From assembly GCF_014534645.1 (NCBI RefSeq), contig NZ_JACVQF010000184.1, positions 186,001 through 250,000 on the forward strand: 64,000 nucleotides of DNA. The letters are read 5' to 3'. Positions 46,709 to 55,712 of this stretch are shown in pieces; positions within the stretch are counted from its first letter, which is position 1, and each line of letters begins with the position of its first letter. The DNA comes from Streptomyces griseicoloratus (lineage in GTDB: Bacteria; Actinomycetota; Actinomycetes; Streptomycetales; Streptomycetaceae). Both the position numbers and the translations under genes were made by a program. The notes under the pieces were generated by a model that did not search any database, had not been told where the DNA came from, and was given only the letters and a program-made list of their open reading frames with translations.

Positions 46709-46795
46709 GTGCCTCCCCCAGTGCCTGAACGGCCTGGGAGGTACCCCCAGGGCGGCACGGGTGGGCGCTGGGGGTACCCCCTCTGGGGGAGGCAC
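46709..46795. terminator. nested double hairpin between fadD and the mannosyltransferase gene
   Basis: Outer stem GTGCCTCCCCCAG (46709-46721) with CTGGGGGAGGCAC (46783-46795), and inner stem GGTACCCCCAG (46740-46750) with CTGGGGGTACC (46768-46778). The two stems share the CCCCCAG core. It probably terminates both convergent genes; motifs of this kind recur at gene ends in Streptomyces. Confidence 0.8.
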
Positions 46796-46893
46796 CACGC
46801 AAGCGCCGGGCCGCGCGCCCCACCCCCGGCCCGCCCCCACGCCGGGCAACGGCAAACGCCGGGCCACCGCACCCAGCCGGCCGGCCGGCCAGG

Positions 46894-48036
46894 TCACAGC
46901 AGCGTCTTCAGCCGCTCCGCCAGCAGGTCCCAGCGCCACTTCTCCTCGACCCAGGCCCGCCCCCGCTCCCCCATCCGCCGCCGCAGCTCGGCGTCGCCGA
47001 GGAGGGTGACGATCCGGTCGGCGGCCTGCTCGGCCGAGCCACCGCGCACCACCCAGCCGGTCTCGCCGTCGAGCACCGCGTCGGGCGCACCGCCGGAGTC
47101 GCCGGCGACCACGGGCAGCCCGGTCGCGGAGGCCTCCAGGTAGACGATGCCGAGTCCCTCCACGTCGAGTCCGCCCCGCCGGGTCCGGCACGGCATCGCG
47201 AAGACGTCCCCGGCGCCGTAGTGGGCGGGCAGCTCGGACCAGGGCACCGCGCCGGTGAAGCGGACGGAGCCGGCGACCCCGGTCTCCCGCGCCAGCCGGC
47301 GCAGGTCCTGCTCGTAGGGTCCGCCGCCGACGATCAGCAGCACGGCGTCCGGCTCGGCCGCCAGGATGCGCGGCATGGCCCGGATCAGCGTGTCCTGCCC
47401 CTTGCGCGGCACGAGCCGCGAGACGCACACCACCACCGGCCGCTCGGTCAGCCCGAGCGCCGCCCGCACCTCGTCGCCGCCCGAGTCGGGGTGGAAGGTC
47501 TTCTCGTCGACGCCGGGCGGCAGCTGCACCATCCGCGCGGCGGCCTCCGGCGTCAGCGCCCCGGCGATCCGCGAGCGCGTGTACTCGCCGAGGTGGGTGA
47601 TCGTGTCCGTCGACTCGCCGATCCGGCGCAGCAGCTGCCGGGCGGCGGGCAGCTGGGCCCATCCGGCCTCGTGCCCGTGGGTGGTGGCCACGATCCGCTC
47701 GGCGCCCGCCCTCCTCAGCGCCGGCGCCATCAGCCCGAGGGGCGCCGCCGCCCCGAACCACACCGAGGTGCACCCGTGCTCCCGCAGCAGGGACACGGCC
47801 CGCCGGGTCGCCCCGGGCGTCGGCAGCAGCATCGTCGTACGGTCGCGTACGACGGTGAAGGGCTGCTCGGCGTCGAAGTCGGCGGTGGCCTCCAGGCCCT
47901 CCCGGCTCCGCTTCCAGGTGGAGGCGTAGACGACCACCCGCTCCGGGTCCAGCCGCAGCGCCATGTTGTGCAGGAACGCCTGGATGCCGCCCGGCCGGGG
48001 CGGGAAGTCATTGGTCACGATCAAGGTCTTGCGCAT
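46894..48036 (-). CDS. pimB: GT4 glycosyltransferase, PimB-like alpha-mannosyltransferase
   Basis: 380-residue GT-B glycosyltransferase. The N-terminal TLIVTNDFPPRPGGIQAFLHN, ATTHGHEAGWAQLP, HLGEYTR and PPGVDEKTFHP are characteristic of actinobacterial PimB', which adds the second mannose to phosphatidylinositol mannoside from GDP-mannose. The C-terminal donor site has VSRLVPRKGQDTLIRA and EGLGIVYLEASATGLPVVAG (EX7E). Mannosylation of another lipid acceptor is possible. It is divergent from the GT87 gene. Confidence 0.87.
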   Translation of the reverse strand: MRKTLIVTNDFPPRPGGIQAFLHNMALRLDPERVVVYASTWKRSREGLEATADFDAEQPFTVVRDRTTMLLPTPGATRRAVSLLREHGCTSVWFGAAAPLGLMAPALRRAGAERIVATTHGHEAGWAQLPAARQLLRRIGESTDTITHLGEYTRSRIAGALTPEAAARMVQLPPGVDEKTFHPDSGGDEVRAALGLTERPVVVCVSRLVPRKGQDTLIRAMPRILAAEPDAVLLIVGGGPYEQDLRRLARETGVAGSVRFTGAVPWSELPAHYGAGDVFAMPCRTRRGGLDVEGLGIVYLEASATGLPVVAGDSGGAPDAVLDGETGWVVRGGSAEQAADRIVTLLGDAELRRRMGERGRAWVEEKWRWDLLAERLKTLL

Positions 48037-48156
48037 CGCCGCCGACCCTACCGAACGGGCCCCTCTCGTCGGGGCCCGGCCGCGTCTGTGGCCGACACAC
48101 AGCTGTCCGGGACATCATGGCCCCACCGGCACGACACGCGGACGGGCAGGGAGCAG

Positions 48157-49398
48157 GTGAAGACGACGGACGCGAAACGGTCCCCGGCCGCCCTGCTGCC
48201 GGCGGCCTGGGGCGCGACGCGGCTGATGCTGCTGCTGTTCGTGTTCAAGGTGTACGTCTTCCCGGGCCCGGACGTCACCAGCGACGTGTCCGTCATCTAC
48301 CGGGACTGGTACGAGGTCCTGCGCACCGGAACGTTCCCGCTGGACGACGTCACCTGGCAGTACCCGCCCGCCGCGGCCCTCGCCGTCCTCTCCCCCGCGC
48401 TGCTGCCCTTCCTCTCCTACGCGACGGCCTTCTTCGTCCTGGCCTGCGCCGCCGACCTCGCCGTGCTCCTCCTGCTGCGGTACGCGGGCCGCCGCCCCGG
48501 CCGGTCGGAGCGCGGCGCCTGGGTGTGGGTGGCGGGCGTCCCGCTGCTCGGGCCGACGGTGTACGCCCGCTACGACGTGATGGTCACCGCCGTCGCGGTG
48601 GCCGCGCTGCTCGCCGCCGCCCGGCACCCCCGGGCGGCGGGGGCGCTGGCGGCGTTCGGGGCGCTGCTGAAGGTGTGGCCCGCGCTGGTGCTCCTCGGTG
48701 TGCGCGGGCGCAGGGCCTGGGCCGCCGCCGCGGTGACCGGCGCGGTGGTGGCGGGCCTGTTCGCCCTGGCCATGCCCGGGGCGTTCGCGTTCCTGACCTT
48801 CCAGCGCGACCGGGGCACCGAGGTGGAGTCGCTGGGCGCGCTCGTCCTGCACGTCGCCCGGCACCACGGCTGGGACGGCCAGGTGCTGCTCAACTACGGC
48901 TCCGTCGAGTTCCTCGGCCCGTACGTGGGGGCGGTCAGCACGGCCGCCCTGGCGCTCACCGTGACGGCGTTCGGCTGGCTGCTGCTGTGGCGGCTGCGCG
49001 GTTCGCGGTTCGAGGCGCACACGGCCGCGGACGCGGCGTTCGTGGCGGTGCTGATGTTCACGGTCACGAGCCGGGTGATCAGCCCCCAGTACATGGTGTG
49101 GCTGGTCGGCCTCGCGGCCGTCTGCCTGTGCTTCCGGGCGGACCGGATGGGCGTGCCCGTCGCCCTGGTGCTGGCGGCGAGCCTGGTGACGGTGCTGGAG
49201 TTCCCCGTCTGGTTCGGGCACGTCGTCGCCAGTGACGCGCTCGGCGTCACCCTCCTGTTCGTCCGCAACGGCCTGCTGGTGGCCGCCGCGCTCCTCGCGG
49301 CCCGCGTGCTGTGGCGCCAGACGGTGCCGCGCCGGGCGCCCGCCCCGCGGCCGTCCGCGCAGGCCGCCCGTGCCGACGGGGCTCCCCTGTCCTCCTGA
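48157..49398 (+). CDS. GT87/DUF2029 membrane mannosyltransferase-type protein
   Basis: Polyprenyl-phosphate-mannose-dependent GT-C-type protein of 413 residues with about ten transmembrane helices. Early landmarks are the conserved YRDWYEVLRTGTFPLDDVTWQYPPAAA (shown here in part as DVTWQYPPAA), RYDVMVTAVAVAALLAA and SRVISPQYMVWL. It probably mannosylates an envelope glycolipid or glycan, and its pairing with the divergent PimB-like gene supports that. GTG 48157 follows GGGAG. It converges with the metallopeptidase gene, stop codons three bases apart. Confidence 0.87.
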   Translation: MKTTDAKRSPAALLPAAWGATRLMLLLFVFKVYVFPGPDVTSDVSVIYRDWYEVLRTGTFPLDDVTWQYPPAAALAVLSPALLPFLSYATAFFVLACAADLAVLLLLRYAGRRPGRSERGAWVWVAGVPLLGPTVYARYDVMVTAVAVAALLAAARHPRAAGALAAFGALLKVWPALVLLGVRGRRAWAAAAVTGAVVAGLFALAMPGAFAFLTFQRDRGTEVESLGALVLHVARHHGWDGQVLLNYGSVEFLGPYVGAVSTAALALTVTAFGWLLLWRLRGSRFEAHTAADAAFVAVLMFTVTSRVISPQYMVWLVGLAAVCLCFRADRMGVPVALVLAASLVTVLEFPVWFGHVVASDALGVTLLFVRNGLLVAAALLAARVLWRQTVPRRAPAPRPSAQAARADGAPLSS

Positions 49399-49401
49399 GC
49401 G

Positions 49402-50592
49402 TCAGGGCAGCTGGTCCCGCAGGTAGTCCCGCCACCGCGCCGTGAACTCCTCCGGCGTGGTCCCGAGCACCTTCGTCATCGCCTCCTCCACGGCCCCCTC
49501 GCGGCCGTCGTGGGCGCCCACGGCCCGGTAGAAGTCGTCCAGCCGGTCCTCGCCCCAGTGGTCGGCGATCATCCGGCAGGCCGTCCAGCCGCCCTCGTAG
49601 GCACGTGCCAGCTCGGCCCCGTCGCCGGTGAAGGCGAAGTCCTCGTCCGTCGGCAGCGCCCGCGGGACGCGGCCCTCGGACACCGCGCGGGACAGCTCGG
49701 GGGCGGCCTGCGCCGGGGTGCGGCCGCTGTCGCGGTAGCCGACCCAGTCGGCGTACCCCTCGGACAGCCACAGCGGAGTGGCCGCGGTGGTCGCGGCGCG
49801 GGTGGCGACATGGGTGGTCTCGTGGGTCAGCACGACCTGCTTGCCGAGGCCGCCGAGCAGCCCGTAGGCGTCCGGGTTGACGATGATCCGGTCCGCGGGG
49901 GCGTCCCGGGCGCCGCCGGTCTCCCCGGTGGTGACCGCCGCTATCCCGCGGTAGGAGGAGGCGGGCGAGCCGAGCAGCCCCGCCATCCCCTCCAGCGACC
50001 GTGGTACGAGCACGACGACGCGGCGGGCCCAGTCTCCGTCCCAGGCGTCCGACACGGCCGGTACCGCCTGGTCCGCCAGGTCCGCGAAGCGGCGCAGCGA
50101 CCCGGTGGACTGCCCGACGCCGAGGACCAGGCTGTGGACGCCGCGGACGACCCGTACCGCGCCCTGGTCCCAGGGCTGCTGGGCGGACTTCTCGCCGGGC
50201 CGGTCGGAGTCGACGCGCCACCGCCCGTCCTCCTCCCGGCTCAGTCGCAGGGTGCGGCCGGTGGTGACGGGTCCCTTGTCATGGCCCTCGATGCGGTAGC
50301 GCAGGTCGACGTCGGCGGTGGCGGTGTCGCCGGAGCGGTCGAGGTCCCTGACGCGGTAGGACCAGTCGGCCAGCGGCACCGCGCGCAGGTTGCCGAAACC
50401 GGCCCGTGTGCCCGTGCGCGCGTAGGCGGCCTCGTCGTGGCCGAGGACGGCGGCGGCACGCAGGTCCAGCACCCGCTGCACCTCGGCCCGGGCGGAGTCG
50501 GCGCCGGTTTGGCCGCCGCAGGCCACCAGGGAGACGAGCAGCAGGCACAGCGCCACCACCGAGGATCCCGACACCCGCCCACGACCAGCCAC
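49402..50592 (-). CDS. secreted lipoprotein with gluzincin-type metallopeptidase motif
   Basis: 396 residues. A lipoprotein signal peptide ends in the lipobox LVAC (Cys25). A mature N-terminal domain, which may be NTF2-like, precedes a peptidase domain with HETTH at 257-261 and the downstream EGYADW (Glu278), the zinc-ligand pattern of gluzincins (MA clan). Probably an extracellular zinc peptidase tethered to the membrane; substrate unknown. The ATG is at 50592. It is the last gene after two NlpC/P60 hydrolases on this strand. Confidence 0.83.
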   Translation of the reverse strand: MAGRGRVSGSSVVALCLLLVSLVACGGQTGADSARAEVQRVLDLRAAAVLGHDEAAYARTGTRAGFGNLRAVPLADWSYRVRDLDRSGDTATADVDLRYRIEGHDKGPVTTGRTLRLSREEDGRWRVDSDRPGEKSAQQPWDQGAVRVVRGVHSLVLGVGQSTGSLRRFADLADQAVPAVSDAWDGDWARRVVVLVPRSLEGMAGLLGSPASSYRGIAAVTTGETGGARDAPADRIIVNPDAYGLLGGLGKQVVLTHETTHVATRAATTAATPLWLSEGYADWVGYRDSGRTPAQAAPELSRAVSEGRVPRALPTDEDFAFTGDGAELARAYEGGWTACRMIADHWGEDRLDDFYRAVGAHDGREGAVEEAMTKVLGTTPEEFTARWRDYLRDQLP

Positions 50593-50632
50593 CTCACCGA
50601 TCGTACGGGGGGAGGGCCGCGCGGGTCAGAGG

Positions 50633-51667
50633 TCAGACCCTGGTGACCGACGAGACCGGCATCATCCCCACCGGGTCGTAGCGCACCGGGGCGCCGGGGT
50701 AGGGCGCGTGGATCACCTGGCCGTTGCCCGCGTACATGCCGATGTGGCTGGCGTCGTCCCGGTAGGCGACCAGGTCGCCGGGCCGCGCCTCGGACAGCGG
50801 GATCTGCCGGCCGGCGTACCGCTGCTCCTGCGAGGTGCGCGGCAGGGCGACCCCGGCCTGGGCGTACGACCACTGGGTCAGGCCCGAGCAGTCGAAGCCG
50901 CCGGGGCCGTTGGCGCCCCAGATGTAGGGCCTGCCGAGGGCGGAGCGGGCGGCGGCGAAGGCGGCCGCCGCGCGTGCGGAGGCGGCGGAGGCGGCGGAAG
51001 CGGCGGGCGTGCCGGGCAGCTCGGAGCGGTCCGAGCGGGAGGCGCGGCCGTACGCCTCGCGCCGGTCGTCCGGGAGGGTGTTGAGCAGCCGGCGGGCCTT
51101 GGCGAGCTTCTTCTCCACGGTCTTCTTGTGGGCGGCGACGGCCTTGCGGGCCTTCTCCAGCTCGCCGAGTTTCCGGGCGGCCTCGGCCCGGTCCCGGGCG
51201 AGGTCGCGCATGGCCTGCTGGAGCTCCCTGAGCTCACCGGCCTGGTGGGTGCTGATCCGGTCGAGCACGGAGGCCTTGTCGAGGTAGTCCTCCGGGTCGG
51301 CGGACAGCAGCAGCGCCAGCGACGGGTCGAGGCCGCCGGCGCGGTACTGGGCGCCGGCCAGCGACCCGAGCGCGTCCCGCATGGTGTTGATGCGCTCCTG
51401 CTGCCGGGCGACGGCGTCCTGCGCGGTGCCGACCTGCCTGCGCAGGGCGTCGGTGCGCTCTTCGGCCTTGTTGTACGCCTCGGTCGCCTTCTCGGCCTCC
51501 TCGTAGAGGCGGTCCACCTCGGCACGGGTGTCGTCGTGCGGCGCGGCGGCGGCGGGTACGGCGCCCAGGACCGCGGCGGCGAGGGAGACGAAACCGGCGG
51601 CGGCGCCGGCACCGCGCGCGAACCCGGATGGTGCAAGGCGGCGATGGGACCCCACGGGAAGCCGCAC
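50633..51667 (-). CDS. secreted NlpC/P60 peptidoglycan hydrolase (first paralogue)
   Basis: 344-residue secreted protein. An export signal with hydrophobic core ends at AAAAP (about 43), followed by a ~150-residue coiled coil like that of RipA/CwlO (EVDRLYEEAEKATEAYNKAE), a Ser/Ala linker and a C-terminal NlpC/P60 domain. Catalytic Cys260 is in GGFDCSGLTQWSY, with His308 in SHIGMYAGNGQ and His320 in VIHAP. It cleaves stem-peptide bonds during growth. It is paralogous to the next gene upstream. Confidence 0.92.
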   Translation of the reverse strand: MRLPVGSHRRLAPSGFARGAGAAAGFVSLAAAVLGAVPAAAAPHDDTRAEVDRLYEEAEKATEAYNKAEERTDALRRQVGTAQDAVARQQERINTMRDALGSLAGAQYRAGGLDPSLALLLSADPEDYLDKASVLDRISTHQAGELRELQQAMRDLARDRAEAARKLGELEKARKAVAAHKKTVEKKLAKARRLLNTLPDDRREAYGRASRSDRSELPGTPAASAASAASARAAAAFAAARSALGRPYIWGANGPGGFDCSGLTQWSYAQAGVALPRTSQEQRYAGRQIPLSEARPGDLVAYRDDASHIGMYAGNGQVIHAPYPGAPVRYDPVGMMPVSSVTRV

Positions 51668-51815
51668 TCCTTCCGCTGGCGGACGGGGAAACGCGGCAGA
51701 CAGTAGCCCGGCGGCGGCACGCCCACCAACGGCCGGGAAGGGGCGCGCAACGCGGCGCCCCGCCGATGACGCAGGTCAGCGGCGGGGCGGGGAGTCGTAC
51801 GGCCTTGTTGTGATT

Positions 51816-51869
51816 CGCCCGATCGGGCGGCACGGCGAGTGGTGCCGCGCCCGGACCCGGGCGGTCCGG
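51816..51869 (-). terminator. hairpins after the upstream NlpC/P60 gene
   Basis: CCCGGACC (51849-51856) pairs with GGTCCGGG (51862-51869) immediately after the stop at 51871, and the perfect palindrome CGCCCGATCGGGCG (51816-51829) follows. Probably separates the two NlpC/P60 transcripts. Confidence 0.6.
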
Positions 51870-51870
51870 G

Positions 51871-52911
51871 TCAGACCCGGACGCCGAACATGAACGGGCC
51901 GCCGATGGTGTTCATCGACTCGTACCGGACGACCGTGCCGGTGCGCGGGGCGTGCAGCACCTGGCCGTTGCCGGCGTAGAGGCCGACGTGGTGCAGGTCG
52001 TTGAAGAAGAAGACCAGGTCGCCGACCTTCAGGTCGCTCATCGAGTAGATGCGCGTGCCGTAGTTGGCCTGGGCCTCGGAGGTGCGCGGGATGCCGACGC
52101 CGGCCTGGCCGTAGGCCCAGGAGGTCAGGCCCGAGCAGTCGAAGGAGGACGGGCCGGTGGCGCCGTAGACGTAGGGCGTGCCTATCTTGCTCTGGGCGGC
52201 GGCGAAGGCGGCGCCGGCCCGGCCGGAGGCGGACGCGGTGGAGCCGGACAGCACCTCGCGCTCGCTGCTGCGGGTGGCGCGCTGTTCCTCTTCGGCGAGG
52301 GCGGCCTTCTCCTGCGCGGTGAGCGTGTTGAGCAGCTTCTGCGCGGAGGCCAGCTTGCCCTGGACCTCCTTCTTCTTCTTGCCCAGCTCGGTGCGGGTGG
52401 AGGCGAGGTCCTTGAGCTTCTCGGACGCCTCGGTGCGCTGCTGGGCGAGGTCGCGCTGCTTCTCCTGGATCTTCTTCAGCGCCTCGACCTGCTGGCCGCT
52501 GAGCTGGTCGAGCGTGGATGCCTTGTCGAGGTAGTCGTCCGGGTCGGCGGAGAGGAAGAGCTGGAGCGAGGGGTCGATGCCGCCGGAGCGGTACTGGGCG
52601 CTGGCCATCGAACCGAGGCCGTCGCGCAGCTCGTTGAGCTCCTCCTGGCCGCGGGCGACGTTGTCCTGGATGGTGGAGATCTCCTTCTGGAGCTTCTCCT
52701 GCTTCTCCTTGGCCCCGTTGTACTTCTCGGTGGCCTGCTCCGCCTCTTCGTAGAGCTTGTCGACCTTGGCCTTGACCTCGTCCTTGTTCGGCTTCTCGCT
52801 CGGTGCCGCGTTGGCGGCCTGCGAGCTGAGGACGACGGCGGCGGCGGCAGCGGTGGTGAGCACGGTCACACGCGCGCGGCTCGGCTGCTTGGGACGACGG
52901 TGGGACGCCAC
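51871..52911 (-). CDS. secreted NlpC/P60 peptidoglycan hydrolase (second paralogue)
   Basis: 346 residues with signal peptide (VTVLTTAAAAAVVLSSQAANA), an extended Lys/Glu-rich coiled coil and a C-terminal NlpC/P60 domain with catalytic Cys259 in SSFDCSGLTSWAYGQAG, then HHVGLYAGNGQVLHAP. Shared blocks with the neighbouring paralogue (RSGGIDPSLQLFLSADPDDY-type segment) show tandem duplication. GTG 52911 is selected because AAGGAG lies eight bases upstream; ATG 52941 is an in-frame alternative. The upstream DNA carries a good promoter. Confidence 0.93.
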   Translation of the reverse strand: MASHRRPKQPSRARVTVLTTAAAAAVVLSSQAANAAPSEKPNKDEVKAKVDKLYEEAEQATEKYNGAKEKQEKLQKEISTIQDNVARGQEELNELRDGLGSMASAQYRSGGIDPSLQLFLSADPDDYLDKASTLDQLSGQQVEALKKIQEKQRDLAQQRTEASEKLKDLASTRTELGKKKKEVQGKLASAQKLLNTLTAQEKAALAEEEQRATRSSEREVLSGSTASASGRAGAAFAAAQSKIGTPYVYGATGPSSFDCSGLTSWAYGQAGVGIPRTSEAQANYGTRIYSMSDLKVGDLVFFFNDLHHVGLYAGNGQVLHAPRTGTVVRYESMNTIGGPFMFGVRV

Positions 52912-52963
52912 GGAGACGAGCTCCTTCTCGAGAGTGATCACCCGTTCGCGGGTTCGAAGGCAG

Positions 52964-52993
52964 ACCCTAGTGACCCACTCGTGATCAGTTCAA
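52964..52993 (-). promoter_or_regulatory. promoter of the second NlpC/P60 gene
   Basis: On the minus strand TTGAAC (52993-52988) and TAGGGT (52969-52964) are separated by 18 bases, a good housekeeping-type promoter about 50 bases before GTG 52911. I looked for a c-di-AMP (ydaO) riboswitch here, known upstream of some actinobacterial cell-wall hydrolases, and did not recognise its motifs. Confidence 0.55.
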
Positions 52994-53061
52994 ATCCTCC
53001 ACCGAAAAATCCCGTCACTCACCGCATTCTTTGCCATCAACTCACGTGCAGTGATGCCAAC

Positions 53062-53092
53062 TTGACGCTACGTTGCGTAGCGACTCCGTCAA
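53062..53092 (-). terminator. hairpin downstream of the NYN-domain gene
   Basis: CGCTACG-TTG-CGTAGCG (53066-53082) is a perfect 7-bp stem, and the flanking TTGACG/CGTCAA can pair outside it. It lies 50-80 bases past the NYN gene stop on the minus strand. Confidence 0.45.
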
Positions 53093-53142
53093 TTCGGGCA
53101 TAGAGCCTGTACGTTGCGGTTGGGGCGGATGTGAACCAGGGG

Positions 53143-54486
53143 TCAGGAAAGCCGCTTGAGGAGGACCGCGGACGCCACCGGCCTCGCCCCCGCCCGGGCC
53201 ACCCCGTCGGCCACCTCGCGGTCGGTGGAGACGACGATGACCGGCCGGCCGGGCGGCTCGGCGCGCACCAGCTGGCGGATCAACTCATCGGCCGTGACGC
53301 CGGGTTTGGAGAACAGCACCCGCACGCCGCGCGGCGGCGCGAGCAGCACCGGCGCCGCCAGTTCGGCCCCGTCGAAGACACAGGTCGTCTCGGCGCCGGT
53401 CTGCGCGGCCAGCTGCGAGAGCTGGCCGAGCAGCCTGAGCCGCTGCTTCTCCAGCGGCATCTGCGGATAGCCGGTCTTGGTGACGTTGTAGCCGTCGACG
53501 ACCAGGTGCGCCTGGGGCAGGGCGAGCAACTGGTCGAGGATGGCGGGATCGTTCTCGGACAGCGCCCGGGCGGCGATGTCCTTCGGTGTCATGCGGCCGG
53601 GTTCGACCGCGTCCACGGTCTCCGCGGGCCGCACGGACACCGGCGGCAGCGCCAGCTCCCGGCGCAGCCCCTGGGTCGCGTCGAGCAGGGTGTCCAGGAG
53701 CAGCCGTACGCGCATGTCCTCGACGCTGCGGCCCTCGCGGGCGGCCCTGCGCGTGGCCTCCAGGGCGGCCTCCGCCTCACCGAGCCGGGCCTTCAGGCGC
53801 CGGGTCTCGCTCTCGGCGGCCGACACCTGGAGCTGGCCCTCGGCGCGCACGGCCTCCATCTCGGCGTGCACCTTGCGCAGCGCCGCCTCGCCGCGCTTGA
53901 CGTCGCTGAGGGCGGAGCGCAGCTTGCGGTGCAGCGACTCGGCCTCCTTCTTGGCCGTCTCCAGCTCGCCGCGCAGCCGCTCGGTCTCGGACCTGGTGTG
54001 CTCCCGGGCCCGGGCCAGCTCCTCGCGCAGCCGCTCCAGCTCTGCCCGGCTCTCCTCGTCGGCCCGCTCGGCGTCGGCGCGCTGGGCCTCCTCGCCGGCG
54101 GCGGTCACCAGCTTCACCCAGCCGTGCGGCCGCAGTACGTAGGCCGCGGCCGCCACGTCGAGCGGGTCCGCGGCCGGGGGCGGGGAGCCGGAGTCGAGGG
54201 CGCCGGCCAGTTCCGGCTGGGTCTCTCTGAACTTCTCGCCGATGCGCTGCCGGAACAGCGGATCGGTCTCCAGGGCGGCGGCCATGGCGTTGCCCGCGAA
54301 CCTGGCCCGGCGACTCGGGGTGAACCGGGCGTACTGCCTCAGCTGCGCGGGCAGTTCGCCGGGGGTGAGTCCGCCGAAGCCGTCGGACACTATCTGCACG
54401 ACCTTGCGGCGCACGCCGTCGGGCAGCGGCCGGTCGAGCACCTCAGCGGCGCCGTCGGCCGGCCCCCCGCCGTGTGTCTCCACCAT
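53143..54486 (-). CDS. NYN-domain (YacP-like) RNase-fold protein with coiled coil
   Basis: 447-residue protein. The N-terminal ~120 residues are a helical domain. A long coiled coil at about 135-260 (ELERLREELARAREHTRSET) follows. The C-terminal ~165-residue NYN/PIN-like nuclease domain has HLVVDGYNVTKTGYPQMPLE, CVFDGAEL, VRVLFSKPGVTADELIRQLV and VIVVSTDREVADGV, supplying the acidic metal-binding residues. YacP/Rae1 relatives are ribosome-associated mRNA endonucleases; by analogy this could cut RNA. ATG 54486. Confidence 0.87.
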   Translation of the reverse strand: MVETHGGGPADGAAEVLDRPLPDGVRRKVVQIVSDGFGGLTPGELPAQLRQYARFTPSRRARFAGNAMAAALETDPLFRQRIGEKFRETQPELAGALDSGSPPPAADPLDVAAAAYVLRPHGWVKLVTAAGEEAQRADAERADEESRAELERLREELARAREHTRSETERLRGELETAKKEAESLHRKLRSALSDVKRGEAALRKVHAEMEAVRAEGQLQVSAAESETRRLKARLGEAEAALEATRRAAREGRSVEDMRVRLLLDTLLDATQGLRRELALPPVSVRPAETVDAVEPGRMTPKDIAARALSENDPAILDQLLALPQAHLVVDGYNVTKTGYPQMPLEKQRLRLLGQLSQLAAQTGAETTCVFDGAELAAPVLLAPPRGVRVLFSKPGVTADELIRQLVRAEPPGRPVIVVSTDREVADGVARAGARPVASAVLLKRLS

Positions 54487-54554
54487 CCGTCACCCCACTA
54501 CCTCTGCACGATCCCGGTACGGTACGGGACCGGCTGCGCGCCGGCCCGCTCCGG

Positions 54555-54794
54555 TCAGGAGTCGGCACCCGGCCTGTCCACCAGTTCGACCTGGTCCACC
54601 GCGTTGCACCAGCGGCACCGCACCGACTCGATCGTCTCACTGAGCACCTCGCGCTCCTCGACCTTCGGCTCACCGGCCAGATCGAGGTGGACGTACTCGA
54701 CGACCTTCGACGCGCGGGTCACGTCGAAGCGGGTCAGGTTGCCGCAGAGGGTGCAGCGCCACCGGGTCGTGGCGGTCGGCAGGGGAACCGTCAT
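54555..54794 (-). CDS. small zinc-ribbon-like protein
   Basis: 79 residues with two CxxC pairs (RCTLCGNL and RCRWCNAVDQ), consistent with a zinc ribbon. Between them lies FDVTRASKVVEYVHLDLAGE. Similar short proteins accompany the NYN gene in streptomycetes, and its position 68 bases upstream suggests cotranscription. A nucleic-acid or protein-binding role is plausible; no defined function. Confidence 0.78.
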   Translation of the reverse strand: MTVPLPTATTRWRCTLCGNLTRFDVTRASKVVEYVHLDLAGEPKVEEREVLSETIESVRCRWCNAVDQVELVDRPGADS

Positions 54795-54950
54795 CGTGAC
54801 TGTCCGCTCTCTTCCAGTGTCGGTGACGCGCCGGACTCCCCGGTGCGTATGGCACGTAACCCTACGGCCTGGCGGGTACCCGCCGCCCGTCCGTCCACGG
54901 CGGCGAGGCGACCTGGGCGGTTGCGTCCCGTTACGTCATGCTCTGTGTCC

Positions 54951-55712
54951 ATGATCCGCAACTGGAGCACGGCAGCCGCCAGGACGGCCGCGGCACTCGG
55001 CAGGGCCCGCACCGGCCGCGGCCCGGCGGCGCCGGTGACGTACGGACTGATCGTCCTGTGCTGCGTGCTGTTCCTGGTCAGCCCGGCGGCGGGCCTGAAT
55101 CCGGCGTACGGTTCCGGCGACGCACTGCTCGCCGAGCAGCGCGCCTACTTCCGGCGCTGGGGCGTGATCCCCGCAGACCTGTTCGAGGACTCCCCCGGGG
55201 CCGCCCTCACGCCGGTCACGGCCCTGTTCATCCACGGCAGCTGGGTGCACCTCCTCGGCAACATGCTCTTCCTCTACGTCTTCGGCGCGCTGACCGAGGA
55301 GCGGATGGGCCGCGTCCAGTTCGCCCTGTTCTACCTCGGCTGCGGCTATCTGGCGCTGCTCGGCTACGCGGCGGCCAACGCCGGGTCCCAGGAGTCGCTG
55401 GTGGGCGCCTCCGGGGCGATCTCGGCGGTTCTCGGCGCCTTCCTCTTCCTGCTTCCCCGGGCCCGGGTCACCAGTCTGCTGCCCTTCCTGTTCTTCCTGC
55501 CGCTGCGCTTCCCGGCCTGGCTGGTGCTGCCCTTCTGGGCGTCCCTGCAGTGGCTGGCGGCGCGACGGGCCGGCGACGGGCCGGGGGTGGCCTACCTCGC
55601 GCACCTGGTGGGCTTCGGGCTGGGCTTCGTCTTCGCCTGGGTGCGGTTCGGACGTGGGACTAGAGTGAGGAGCGCCCCAGCGACGGCCCCCGAGGGAGAG
55701 AACCAGCCGTGA
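54951..55712 (+). CDS. rhomboid family intramembrane serine protease
   Basis: 253-residue membrane protease with six to seven helices. Family landmarks are TALFIHGSWVHLLGNMLFLY (HxxxN), catalytic Ser in GASGAISAVLG and His in AHLVGFGLGF. A Glu/Pro-rich tail ends the protein. The ATG at 54951 gives a normal rhomboid N-terminus; no good ribosome binding site is seen, so start or leaderless translation is uncertain. GTGA overlap with the Lrp-domain gene indicates coupling. Substrate unknown. Confidence 0.92.
   Translation: MIRNWSTAAARTAAALGRARTGRGPAAPVTYGLIVLCCVLFLVSPAAGLNPAYGSGDALLAEQRAYFRRWGVIPADLFEDSPGAALTPVTALFIHGSWVHLLGNMLFLYVFGALTEERMGRVQFALFYLGCGYLALLGYAAANAGSQESLVGASGAISAVLGAFLFLLPRARVTSLLPFLFFLPLRFPAWLVLPFWASLQWLAARRAGDGPGVAYLAHLVGFGLGFVFAWVRFGRGTRVRSAPATAPEGENQP

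Noticed and set aside
52912-53142. c-di-AMP (ydaO) riboswitch upstream of the NlpC/P60 gene
   Set aside because: Searched because such genes can carry one in actinobacteria, but the conserved motifs were not seen; only a promoter and a small hairpin were found.
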